Positions 1 through 5,625 of a stretch of DNA of 5,981 bases are shown here, in pieces (positions within the stretch are counted from its first letter, which is position 1; the number at the start of each line of letters is the position of its first letter). This DNA comes from Microcoleaceae cyanobacterium UBA11344 (GTDB taxonomy: Bacteria > Cyanobacteriota > Cyanobacteriia > Cyanobacteriales > Microcoleaceae). The stretch lies in NCBI GenBank assembly GCA_003483675.1, contig DMYK01000311.1, forward strand, positions 1 to 5,981, written 5' to 3'. Position numbers and translations under genes: made by a program. The notes below the pieces were generated by a model. It was not told the origin of the DNA. It saw nothing but the letters and a program-made list of their open reading frames with translations, and made no database searches.

Positions 1-80
1 CACCACTGACGGATTCGATCGAGAATCTCGGCATTTTCTGGATCGTTGCTGCCCGACTCCCACACTATTTTTAGCTGCAT
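1..80 (-). CDS. Unidentified protein, N-terminal fragment (runs off the window)
   Basis: The reverse strand opens with ATG at 80-78 and stays open for 26 codons to the window edge, reading MQLKIVWESGS then NDPENAEILDRIRQW. A GGAGA Shine-Dalgarno motif lies 8 bases upstream of this ATG (within 90-95 on the minus strand), a better ribosome site than most other genes here have, and this decides the start. The peptide is hydrophilic with no signal peptide or membrane segment in the visible part. I do not recognise the family. It is divergent from the deacetylase gene with a 77-bp shared spacer, so the two may share a regulatory region. Only the start is visible, so the function cannot be inferred. 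Confidence 0.6.
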   Translation of the reverse strand, partial: MQLKIVWESGSNDPENAEILDRIRQW

Positions 81-102
81 ATACAGGTTCTCCGGTGATT
101 TT

Positions 103-137
103 AAATTTGAGATTTGAGATGGGAGATTGGAGACTCA
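103..137. repeat. Degenerate heptanucleotide tandem repeat (about 5 units)
   Basis: Five consecutive 7-base units can be read at 103-109, 110-116, 117-123, 124-130 and 131-137: aaatttg, agatttg, agatggg, agattgg, agactca. The shared core is AGAT(T/G)(T/G)G. Short tandem repeats of degenerate heptamers are common in spacers of filamentous cyanobacteria. It lies between the divergent gene at 1-80 and the deacetylase start, so it may also shape their shared promoter region, but no function is shown. Confidence 0.6.
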
Positions 138-157
138 TTCCTACTAAAATAGTGTAA

Positions 158-629
158 ATGGACTTACCAATTGTCTACCACCAAGATTACGTTGCACCCC
201 TCCCCTCCAGTCACCGCTTCCCGATGGCAAAGTTTCAACTGCTTTACCAGATGCTGCTTGCGGAGGGGGTAGCAGAAATCGCGCAATTTCACACTCCCGA
301 ACTTCCTCCCCAAGCATGGATTGAGTTAGTCCACGACGACCACTACATTCAAGCTTACTGCAACGGCACCCTCGATGCCAAAGCTCAGCGACGAATTGGT
401 CTCCCTTGGAGTCGGGCCCTGGTGAACCGCACTTGCACGGCCCTCGCAGGTACTGTGCTCACAGCTAAACTCGCTTTAGAATCCGGTTTAGCCTGCAATA
501 CCGCCGGCGGAACTCATCATGCCTTCCCAAATTATGGATCTGGTTTTTGTATTTTTAACGATTTGGCGATCGCCTCCCGTGTCCTCCAACAATTGGGTTT
601 AGTTCGTCAAGTATTGATTGTCGATTTAG
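158..629 (+). pseudogene. Histone deacetylase family protein, N-terminal piece, interrupted by an insertion element
   Basis: This is the amino half of a zinc-dependent deacetylase of the HDAC / acetoin-utilisation / acetylpolyamine amidohydrolase superfamily, which removes acetyl groups from lysine or polyamine amides in the cytoplasm. The start MDLPIVYHQDY followed by SSHRFPMAKF is the usual opening of the cyanobacterial members. The active-site pair His120-His121 lies in NTAGGTHHAFPNYGSGF, followed by CIFNDLAIA and the beta strand VLIVDL (residues 152-157). Family members continue DLDVHQGDG, where the second Asp and the His bind zinc. Here homology stops after Leu157 and the first base of the next codon; two codons of foreign sequence (Ala-Gln) and a TAG at 635-637 follow. 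The zinc ligands are lost, so this piece cannot be an active enzyme. The rest of the gene resumes at 2291. Shine-Dalgarno complementarity upstream is weak. Family assignment is confident; the native substrate is unknown. Confidence 0.9.
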
Positions 630-643
630 CTCAATAGACGGGA

Positions 644-680
644 ATCCCCACACTAGACCGATCGAAGGTTAGTGTGGGAT
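644..680 (+). repeat. Left-end subterminal hairpin of the element
   Basis: CCCACACTA (647-655) and ACC (657-659), separated by one bulged G, pair with GGT (667-669) and TAGTGTGGG (670-678) around a 7-base loop. A further A-T/T-A pair beyond a bulged C extends the stem to 644-680. It begins 14 to 17 bases inside the inferred left end, the position where IS200/IS605 elements carry the imperfect hairpin recognised by TnpA. Its CCCAC/GTGTGG base is shared with the right-end hairpin. Confidence 0.7.
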
Positions 681-729
681 GAGAGTCGCCCATATCTGGA
701 TGACGAGACGAGCAATTTTCATTTTACTT

Positions 730-748
730 ATTATGGTAGCACCATAAT
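730..748. promoter_or_regulatory. Perfect palindrome with 3-base loop in the tnpB leader
   Basis: ATTATGGT (730-737) and ACCATAAT (741-748) are exact reverse complements separated by AGC. The palindrome lies 130 bp upstream of the tnpB start and about 70 bp upstream of its candidate promoter. It could be a protein-binding operator, a second left-end structure used in transposition, or a small RNA hairpin. The symmetry is seen directly; the role is not known. Confidence 0.45.
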
Positions 749-815
749 TATTGGCTCCTCAAATATCTCATGTCGAAAATTTATCGATCTTTATGGATAA
801 TGTGAGTTCATGTAC

Positions 816-844
816 TTGACCGAGAATAACATATCTGATAGATT
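816..844 (+). promoter_or_regulatory. Candidate sigma70-type promoter for tnpB
   Basis: TTGACC (816-821, five of six matches to the -35 consensus) is followed after 17 bp by TAGATT (839-844, four of six matches to the -10 consensus). Transcription would start near 851, leaving a short leader of about 27 bases before the tnpB ATG. No clear Shine-Dalgarno sequence precedes that ATG. The evidence is consensus matching only. Confidence 0.4.
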
Positions 845-877
845 AATACTAATAGGTGCGATTTTAACTGTGACCCA

Positions 878-2260
878 ATGAAAACAACATATCAGTACCA
901 GTTTTATCCAAATACCAATCAAAAGTTAACCCTAAACCAGTGGCTCAGAATTTGCCGTTATTGGTATAATCGCCAATTGGGAGATCGCTTTGATTGGTGG
1001 GATAACAACCGCACTGCTGTAAATGCTTGTCCATTGATCGTCAGTATTTCTGCTCTCAGAGAAAAGCCTAACTACTATTCGCAAAAACAACAATTGCCCC
1101 TCTTCAAAAAAGACTTGGTAAAGGTTTTTCATAGTGGCGAGTTATTAGACTTTAAGCAGGTTGATTCAACTATCCTGCAAGACGTTTCTAAGCGAGTAGA
1201 CAAAGCTTGTGAGCGATTTATCGTAGGTGATAGTCAGGGGAAAAAATCGGGCAGGCCTAGATTCAAAACAGAAGCAGACTATCGGACGATGACTTTCGCC
1301 ACTGCGAGTAATGATTGGATTAAATGGATTCGCAAGAGTTGGATATATATTCGATTACCGAAACTGGGGGTTGTGAAAGTTCGGATGCACCGCCCAATCC
1401 CTTATGGATTTACCATCAAGCAAGCTAGTGTTACGAAAAAAGCTGATGGTTGGTTCATTCAGTTAATACTCGAAGACATCTCTGTACCTCAATTCACACC
1501 TGATAAAGTTATTCCCACTTGGGATAACTCAATCGGTTTGGATGCGGTGTTACATGAAGATGTCTATCTGGCTACTTCCGAAGGTGAAAAACTACCTTCT
1601 TTGAAGCCACTTCGCAAGAATAAAGCGAAACTAGACCGTATTTCTCAGAAACGAAATAAACGGAAACGAGGTTCTAAATCTCGACGTAAATTGGCCAAAA
1701 AAGAAGCTCTTCGACATCAAAAGATTGCTCGGTCTCGTAAAGACTTCCATTATAAAACCGCTCATAAGTTGATCAAGACAGGAGCCAAAATTTTCTTTTA
1801 TGAAGAACTCAATCTTAAAGGCTTAACCAAGAGAAATAAAGTTAAGCAAGATGATAATGCGAATTATCTTCCCAATGGTCAATCAGCTAAATCAGGGTTG
1901 AATAAATCTTGGTTGGATGCTGCATTTGGTCAATTTTTCCTGACGCTGGAATACATAGCCGCCAAAGCTGGATCAGTCGTCGTTTCACAAAAACCTGCTT
2001 ATACCTCAATGGTTCTCTGTTATCGGAATGAAATTATTTTCACTGATTGTAGTATGAGAGACTATTGGGACGAGCAAAATTCTTTGATGGTAGATCGTGA
2101 TATTAATGCTGCGATCAACCTAAAAAGACTGGGGTTGGACATTTTCCCCAGTATAAAACGCTGTAGTGGGAATCTTTCTATAGTAGGAACTATGGATAAA
2201 AGTACCACAAAGGAAATTTTGTATACCCTTAATCGGGCTACAAAGAAGCCCACGTCATAG
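878..2260 (+). CDS. tnpB: TnpB family RNA-guided endonuclease (IS605-group accessory protein)
   Basis: TnpB is an omega-RNA-guided DNA nuclease, the ancestor of Cas12, that cuts the empty donor site and so helps keep its element in the genome. The 460-aa frame is uninterrupted. The N-terminal OrfB-type domain opens with YQYQFYPNTNQK and YWYNRQLGDR. A basic linker, rich in Lys/Arg, spans about 246-290. The RuvC nuclease follows in three parts: Asp222 in SIGLDAVLHED, Glu309 in FFYEELNLKGLTKR, and Asp406/Asp408 in VDRDINAAINLKRLGL. All acidic residues are present, so it is likely catalytically competent. The segment between RuvC-II and RuvC-III normally holds a CxxC...CxxC zinc ribbon; here only Cys381 and Cys391 occur, in YTSMVLCYRNEIIFTDCSMRDYW. 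This matches, from memory, a cyanobacterial branch that is also longer than the roughly 400-residue norm. The stop codon lies inside the right-end hairpin. Confidence 0.93.
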   Translation: MKTTYQYQFYPNTNQKLTLNQWLRICRYWYNRQLGDRFDWWDNNRTAVNACPLIVSISALREKPNYYSQKQQLPLFKKDLVKVFHSGELLDFKQVDSTILQDVSKRVDKACERFIVGDSQGKKSGRPRFKTEADYRTMTFATASNDWIKWIRKSWIYIRLPKLGVVKVRMHRPIPYGFTIKQASVTKKADGWFIQLILEDISVPQFTPDKVIPTWDNSIGLDAVLHEDVYLATSEGEKLPSLKPLRKNKAKLDRISQKRNKRKRGSKSRRKLAKKEALRHQKIARSRKDFHYKTAHKLIKTGAKIFFYEELNLKGLTKRNKVKQDDNANYLPNGQSAKSGLNKSWLDAAFGQFFLTLEYIAAKAGSVVVSQKPAYTSMVLCYRNEIIFTDCSMRDYWDEQNSLMVDRDINAAINLKRLGLDIFPSIKRCSGNLSIVGTMDKSTTKEILYTLNRATKKPTS

Positions 2261-2310
2261 CGTACTCGCTTGACGTGTGGAGTATGTCACATGTAGCTTT
2301 GTCTGTCGGT
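2150..2310 (+). ncRNA. Inferred omega RNA (reRNA) of TnpB with guide from the right flank
   Basis: In known TnpB systems the guide RNA overlaps the 3' end of tnpB, runs through the right-end hairpin, and takes its guide of about 16-20 bases from DNA just outside the element. By that rule the scaffold here ends at about 2290 with the 2249-2280 stem, and the guide is 2291 to about 2310, starting ATGTAGCTTTG, which is deacetylase coding sequence. The 5' end given is a rough guess. The hairpin and boundary are visible; transcription and processing are inferred from the family. Confidence 0.5.
2249..2280 (+). repeat. Right-end hairpin of the element
   Basis: CACGTCA (2251-2257) pairs with TGACGTG (2271-2277). 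Inside it AGCG (2259-2262) pairs with CGCT (2267-2270) around TACT, and outside it CC (2249-2250) pairs with GG (2279-2280) past a bulged T. The tnpB TAG stop (2258-2260) sits within the stem. The hairpin ends 10 bases before the inferred right end, as in other IS200/IS605 elements, and would form the 3' scaffold stem of the omega RNA. Confidence 0.75.
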
Positions 2311-2622
2311 ATGGAGGACGACGAATATTTACAAACCTTGGCTAAATACCTAGCAGATTTGCTCTCGGATGTCAAGCCAGATTTGGTTTTATATGATGCC
2401 GGAGTAGACCCTCATCAGGGCGACAAACTGGGAAAATTAGCTTTAACTGATACGGGGTTATTTCGCAGGGAAATGCAAGTTTTATCTACTTGTTTGGCGG
2501 GGGGTTATCCAGTGGCCTGTGTGATTGGCGGTGGCTATTGCGATGACATGAATGGGTTAGTTTATCGGCATTCGCTCCTGCACCGAGCGGCGAGTCAAAC
2601 CTACAGGCAGTATCGACTTTAA
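2291..2622 (+). pseudogene. Histone deacetylase family protein, C-terminal piece
   Basis: This is the carboxy half of the gene interrupted at 629. After the junction it reads VALSVGMEDDEYLQTL, then PDLVLYDAGVDPHQGDKLG, which carries the third zinc-ligand Asp of the family (GVD), then ACVIGGGYCDD, the glycine-rich loop near the active site, and the usual tail YRHSLLHRAA up to a TAA at 2620-2622. An ATG at 2275 inside the element's right end happens to be in frame and would add five foreign residues (MWSMS plus a hybrid His), but it is not a native start. Together the two pieces supply about 266 residues, while family members have roughly 300-310. The missing part lies between the two pieces and includes the Asp-x-His zinc motif. 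A stable product is unlikely. Confidence 0.9.
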
Positions 2623-2707
2623 GATTTGTCAAGCCGACTACCATAAATCTAGATTAATTGCAGAAATTGTCGCCCAAATCCTTCACTCCTACATCTGAAT
2701 CAAAAGC

Positions 2708-2735
2708 TTGAGATTATTGGTTGGATATGTATAAT
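2708..2735 (+). promoter_or_regulatory. Candidate sigma70-type promoter upstream of the glycosyltransferase genes
   Basis: TTGAGA (2708-2713, five of six consensus matches) and a perfect TATAAT (2730-2735) are separated by 16 bp. This is the best promoter match in the window. Transcription would begin near 2742, about 300 bases before the first glycosyltransferase. The evidence is consensus matching only. Confidence 0.5.
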
Positions 2736-2964
2736 GGATCAGACGAACGCGATCGGGGGCAGAGCGGGTGCGATCGCCCACAAGATGAAGTTAAAGGCAA
2801 GTGAGACAACGACTTCCCGGTTGGCGATCGCTCACGGGAACCTTGTCACCTGGTTAGTAGTCCAAAACAAATAGTAAAATCAGCAACGACAAATAAGTAG
2901 CTCCCTTCAGGAGTACAAGTTAGCGTGGTTGTTAGGTAAGAGCAAACAAATCAACGGCCGGATA

Positions 2965-2978
2965 GCGATCGCGATCGC
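2965..2978. repeat. Overlapping pair of HIP1 octamers
   Basis: GCGATCGCGATCGC contains two copies of the cyanobacterial HIP1 octamer GCGATCGC sharing two bases (2965-2972 and 2971-2978). Single copies occur at 566, 2770, 2824, 4575 and 4604. HIP1 is a lineage signature and a target of site-specific DNA methylation in several cyanobacteria. Confidence 0.85.
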
Positions 2979-3040
2979 CAAAATGTAGGGTGCAGAGAAT
3001 GTAGAGATCATTCTCGACTAGGGTTAAATCAATAAATAGG

Positions 3041-4336
3041 ATGTCACTTATGCAAGTCAATTCAAAAAAATCAGAACAACTAGGAAAAACACAGAAATTA
3101 GAGTTTCTAGAACCCATTACCAAGCGTTATCTGATGGTGATTAATGTCAGATCCACCAGGGATGAAAAAGGTGGCAGGTATCTCGATCCGATGTGGGCAA
3201 AAGACCTAACCGAACATTTCAGGTATCTGAAAAACTTCACGTTAGCATCTCCACGCCAACAAGAAACATCCCCAGAAAACACAATCGATGTGGAGAAAGA
3301 ACCATCATTTGCTGACGTTGAATTTATCGACCTGCCCTCCCCAAACAGCTATAAAGAGGCAATATTGACGCTGCCTGCTACAGTTGCCCAACTTTGGGGT
3401 GCGATCGGCAAAGCAGATATTGTACACAGTTGCGCAGCAGGCTGGCCCATTCCTATGGGGTGGTTAGTGACACCAATAGCCCTGATTCAGGGAAAATTCT
3501 ACCTACTCGTAGTCGAGTCCGCACCGTGGCGGCTGCAACCAGGAATGACTGCCAACATTAAAGTCAAAATTATGGCTTACGTATCCGAAAAATTGGCTCG
3601 TTGGTGCGTCAACAACGCAGACATGGCAATCTTCACACAATCGGAATACCAGCAGAGTTTACCGACAAAGCGAAAAGAACGAGGTCACGTCATCCACGCT
3701 TCCTGGATAGATGAAGAAAATATCATTTCTGAAGCCGATGCAGCGGAAATATGGCAAAAAAAGTTATCCCCATCAACCCAAAAACTCAAACTTGTATTTG
3801 CTGGCAGAGTGGAGTCCAGTAAAGGCGTGTTAGTTCTCCTAGAAGCCATGAAAATTTTGGACAACAAAAACATTGCTGTCAATCTCGATATACTCGGCGA
3901 TGGCACACTATTAAGCGAATGCAAAACACTTAGCAATCAACTGCAAAAATCGGTTAACATCCGATTTTTGGGAACGGTTGCTTACGGCAAAGAATTATTT
4001 CGGCGGCTGCAAGAATATCACGCTATTGTGGTTCCCAGCATCTCAGACGAGCAGCCCAGAATCGTCTACGATGCTTATTCCCAAGCAGTACCGGTACTCG
4101 CAAGCAACACAGACGGACTGCGCGACTGCATCCAAAACCACAAAACTGGTGTAATTGTTAATTCTAACGACCCTGTGGCCTTAGCAGATTTGATCGAATG
4201 GTCGGGGCAAAACTTGCCTCAGCTTCAAAGTATGGGCAAGGCATCTCTCCAGGAGGCTCACAGGATGACGCACCAACAAATGCACCATTCGCGGTGGCGG
4301 CTTTTATTGAAGATGTTGGAGCAATCAAAAAAGTAG
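3041..4336 (+). CDS. Glycosyltransferase, GT4-like (GT-B fold)
   Basis: This predicted cytoplasmic enzyme transfers a sugar from a nucleotide-sugar donor to a growing glycan. The N-terminal domain includes the conserved-looking opening YLMVINVRSTRDEKGGRYLDP (30-50) and ADIVHS (125-130). The C-terminal donor-binding domain begins near residue 249 with LVFAGRVESSKG (Arg256 and Lys261 correspond to the phosphate-contacting pair of GT4 enzymes), followed by LDILGDGTLL (282-291), IRFLGTV, and the signature region VVPSISDEQPRIVYDAYSQAVPVLASNTDGL (330-360, residues listed from 330 to 350 then 351 to 360). The usual E-x7-E acidic pair is Asp336/Asp344 here. The length of 431 aa is normal. Two in-frame starts exist: AGGA at 3038-3041 is spaced 8 bases before the ATG at 3050, so Met4 may be the real start. 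It lies 81 bp upstream of a second glycosyltransferase. Donor and acceptor are unknown. Confidence 0.85.
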   Translation: MSLMQVNSKKSEQLGKTQKLEFLEPITKRYLMVINVRSTRDEKGGRYLDPMWAKDLTEHFRYLKNFTLASPRQQETSPENTIDVEKEPSFADVEFIDLPSPNSYKEAILTLPATVAQLWGAIGKADIVHSCAAGWPIPMGWLVTPIALIQGKFYLLVVESAPWRLQPGMTANIKVKIMAYVSEKLARWCVNNADMAIFTQSEYQQSLPTKRKERGHVIHASWIDEENIISEADAAEIWQKKLSPSTQKLKLVFAGRVESSKGVLVLLEAMKILDNKNIAVNLDILGDGTLLSECKTLSNQLQKSVNIRFLGTVAYGKELFRRLQEYHAIVVPSISDEQPRIVYDAYSQAVPVLASNTDGLRDCIQNHKTGVIVNSNDPVALADLIEWSGQNLPQLQSMGKASLQEAHRMTHQQMHHSRWRLLLKMLEQSKK

Positions 4337-4364
4337 GATAGTTGCAATGCTCGATCGCCTGATC

Positions 4365-4394
4365 TTGCCAAACAGATACAAGCTGAGCTATAAA
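4365..4394 (+). promoter_or_regulatory. Candidate sigma70-type promoter between the two glycosyltransferases
   Basis: TTGCCA (4365-4370, five of six matches) and TATAAA (4389-4394, five of six) are 18 bp apart. Transcription would start near 4401, giving a leader of under 20 bases before the ATG at 4418, which has no evident Shine-Dalgarno motif. It would allow the second glycosyltransferase to be transcribed separately from the first. Confidence 0.45.
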
Positions 4395-4417
4395 ATGTTA
4401 AACAGACGATCGCCCTT

Positions 4418-5428
4418 ATGTCCAATGCCATTGTGCAGAATCATCCCTATCCCCTACTTGTCGTCATTGTTAATTACCGAACCCCTGGTTTGACCATTGA
4501 CTGCTTACGTTCTCTAGTTAACGAAGTTGAATCCCTTCCCGGTACGCGGGTTGCAGTTTCTGACAACGCTTCGGGCGATCGCTCAGTCGCAGAAATTAGT
4601 AGTGCGATCGCCACAGAAGGCTGGAACGAATGGGCATCCTTCGTGCCCCTAGACTGCAACGGCGGATTCGCCTTCGGCAACAACGCCCTGATCCGTCCCG
4701 CCCTGGAATCCCCCAATCCCCCACCTTACATCCTCCTGCTCAACCCAGACACCGTAGTTCGCCCCGGTGCCCTAAAATCCCTAGTAGATTTCATGGACAC
4801 CCACCCCGAAGCCGGAATCGCGGGTAGCCGTTTAGAAGACCCCGACGGCACGCCCCAGGAGTCAGCTTTTCGGTTTCACAGCCTGTTGACGGAACTCGAT
4901 TTTGGTTGGCGCACAGGCTTTATATCCAAGTTATTGAAAAAATGGGCAGTAGCGCCTCCGATTTCCCAAGAAATCTGTCAAACTGATTGGGTAGCTGGAG
5001 CCAGCATGATCGTCCGTAGCGAAGTATTTGAAAAGATTGGCTTGATGGATGAAGCTTATTTCATGTACTGCGAAGAAATGGACTTTTGCCTGCAAGCTCA
5101 GAAAGCTGGCTGGAGTTGCTGGTATGTGCCCGAAAGTCGCGTTGTCCACCTAGTCGGCCAAAGCTCAGGCGTAACAGACACCAAAGCAGCCCCCAAGCGG
5201 CTGCCCCAGTATTGGTTTGATTCCCGGCGACGCTATTTTATCAAAAACTACGGCTTGGTTTACACAGCGTTAACTGATGTATGCTGGGCTTCGGGTTTTG
5301 CAGCCTGGAGGGTGCGCCGCGTACTTCAAGGCAAGCCCGACGGCGACCCACCAAACTTACTCAGGGATTTTGTATTGAATAGTGTATTTTTAAAGGGAGG
5401 TAAGATTGAAAAATCCAAAAACTTTTAA
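4418..5428 (+). CDS. Glycosyltransferase family 2, rhamnosyltransferase-like (GT-A fold)
   Basis: This 336-aa inverting GT-A enzyme probably adds a sugar such as rhamnose to a surface polysaccharide or lipid-linked intermediate at the cytoplasmic face of the membrane. Motifs in order: LLVVIVNYRTPGLTIDCLRSL (residues 13-33, first strand and helix), VSDNASGD (47-54, nucleotide binding), NGGFAFGNN (81-89), LLLNPDTVV (106-114, the DxD-equivalent metal site), DWVAGASMIVRSEVFEKIG (190-208), and DEAYFMYCEEMDFCLQAQKAGW (211-232, with the catalytic-base acidic cluster), then RVVHLVG. The C-terminal RRRYFIKNYG (270-279) is typical of the rhamnosyltransferase-like subgroup. There is no clear membrane helix. 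It follows the GT4 gene by 81 bp on the same strand and has a possible promoter of its own. The exact sugar cannot be read from sequence. Confidence 0.88.
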   Translation: MSNAIVQNHPYPLLVVIVNYRTPGLTIDCLRSLVNEVESLPGTRVAVSDNASGDRSVAEISSAIATEGWNEWASFVPLDCNGGFAFGNNALIRPALESPNPPPYILLLNPDTVVRPGALKSLVDFMDTHPEAGIAGSRLEDPDGTPQESAFRFHSLLTELDFGWRTGFISKLLKKWAVAPPISQEICQTDWVAGASMIVRSEVFEKIGLMDEAYFMYCEEMDFCLQAQKAGWSCWYVPESRVVHLVGQSSGVTDTKAAPKRLPQYWFDSRRRYFIKNYGLVYTALTDVCWASGFAAWRVRRVLQGKPDGDPPNLLRDFVLNSVFLKGGKIEKSKNF

Positions 5429-5457
5429 ATGGAGTTTGTAAATAAGTTAAAGCAAAA

Positions 5458-5540
5458 TCAACCCGGTTAACGCTGGCAATAAAAATATTGTTTGATGTAG
5501 CCCAGAAAATGGTATTCTAGATCTAAACAAACCGGGTTGA
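5458..5540. repeat. Long-range 11-bp inverted repeat enclosing an 83-bp segment
   Basis: TCAACCCGGTT (5458-5468) and AACCGGGTTGA (5530-5540) are exact reverse complements separated by 61 bases. Each arm also contains a local AACC-N-GGTT palindrome. The enclosed DNA has a small stem CAATA/TATTG around AAAA (5476-5489). No flanking direct duplication is seen. It lies 31-113 bp downstream of the GT2 stop and 85 bp before the next start, so it could be a terminator-like or regulatory structure, or a miniature repeat element. The symmetry is direct; the role is unknown. Confidence 0.6.
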
Positions 5541-5625
5541 ACCTCCCTCAAAAAACTAGATAAACAAATTACTATCACGGGCATCTAGCAACTGGGTAAA
5601 CAAGAAATAGTGTTAATGAGAGCTT

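Larger units (their letters stand above)
630..2290 (+). mobile_element. IS200/IS605-group element, tnpB-only (IS1341-like), inserted in the deacetylase gene
   Basis: The element of about 1661 bp lies between the two halves of the deacetylase gene. The boundaries are inferred from reading frame: joining base 629 to base 2291 recreates GAT TTA GAT GTA (Asp-Leu-Asp-Val) in frame with both halves. It has an imperfect hairpin near the left end (644-680), a hairpin near the right end (2249-2280) and one tnpB gene. There are no long terminal inverted repeats and no visible target duplication, as expected for this group, which transposes as single-stranded DNA using a Y1 tyrosine transposase (TnpA). 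No tnpA is present in the 248 bp left of tnpB, so movement would need TnpA supplied from elsewhere. It contains no HIP1 octamer while the flanking 4.3 kb has seven, which fits recent arrival, though the count is small. The exact ends could shift by a few bases. Confidence 0.85.
2623..3040. other. Gene-free spacer of 418 bp
   Basis: No convincing coding region is found on either strand. It holds a good candidate promoter (2708-2735), four HIP1 octamers (2770, 2824 and an overlapping pair at 2965 and 2971) and a small imperfect hairpin (2897-2916, seven pairs with one bulged G and a 5-base loop). If the promoter is real, the following glycosyltransferase mRNA would have a leader of about 300 bases. 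Confidence 0.6.

Noticed and set aside
630..877. Remnant of a tnpA (Y1 transposase) gene left of tnpB
   Set aside because: No frame of useful length and no HUH or tyrosine motif is seen in this stretch. It reads as left-end structure and leader only.
878..2260. Possibility that the TnpB is a nuclease-dead regulator of the TldR type
   Set aside because: The RuvC acidic residues Asp222, Glu309 and Asp406/408 are all visible and the frame is full length, so a dead variant is not supported.
2275..2622. C-terminal deacetylase piece as an independent functional gene starting at 2275
   Set aside because: The ATG lies in the element's right end, and the protein would lack the active-site His pair and two of three zinc ligands, so it is treated as the back half of a pseudogene.
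2734..2874. Small 46-codon open frame just downstream of the candidate promoter
   Set aside because: Its ATG overlaps the -10 hexamer, so the predicted transcript would not include it. Part of its sequence is made of HIP1 octamers, there is no ribosome site, and nothing in it is recognisable.
2897..2916. Small hairpin as an intrinsic terminator
   Set aside because: The stem is short with a bulge and is not followed by a T-run, so a terminator call is not justified.
2932..3123. 63-codon minus-strand frame overlapping the glycosyltransferase start
   Set aside because: It overlaps a well-supported gene, has no clear ribosome site and shows no recognisable domain. It is most likely an antisense chance frame.
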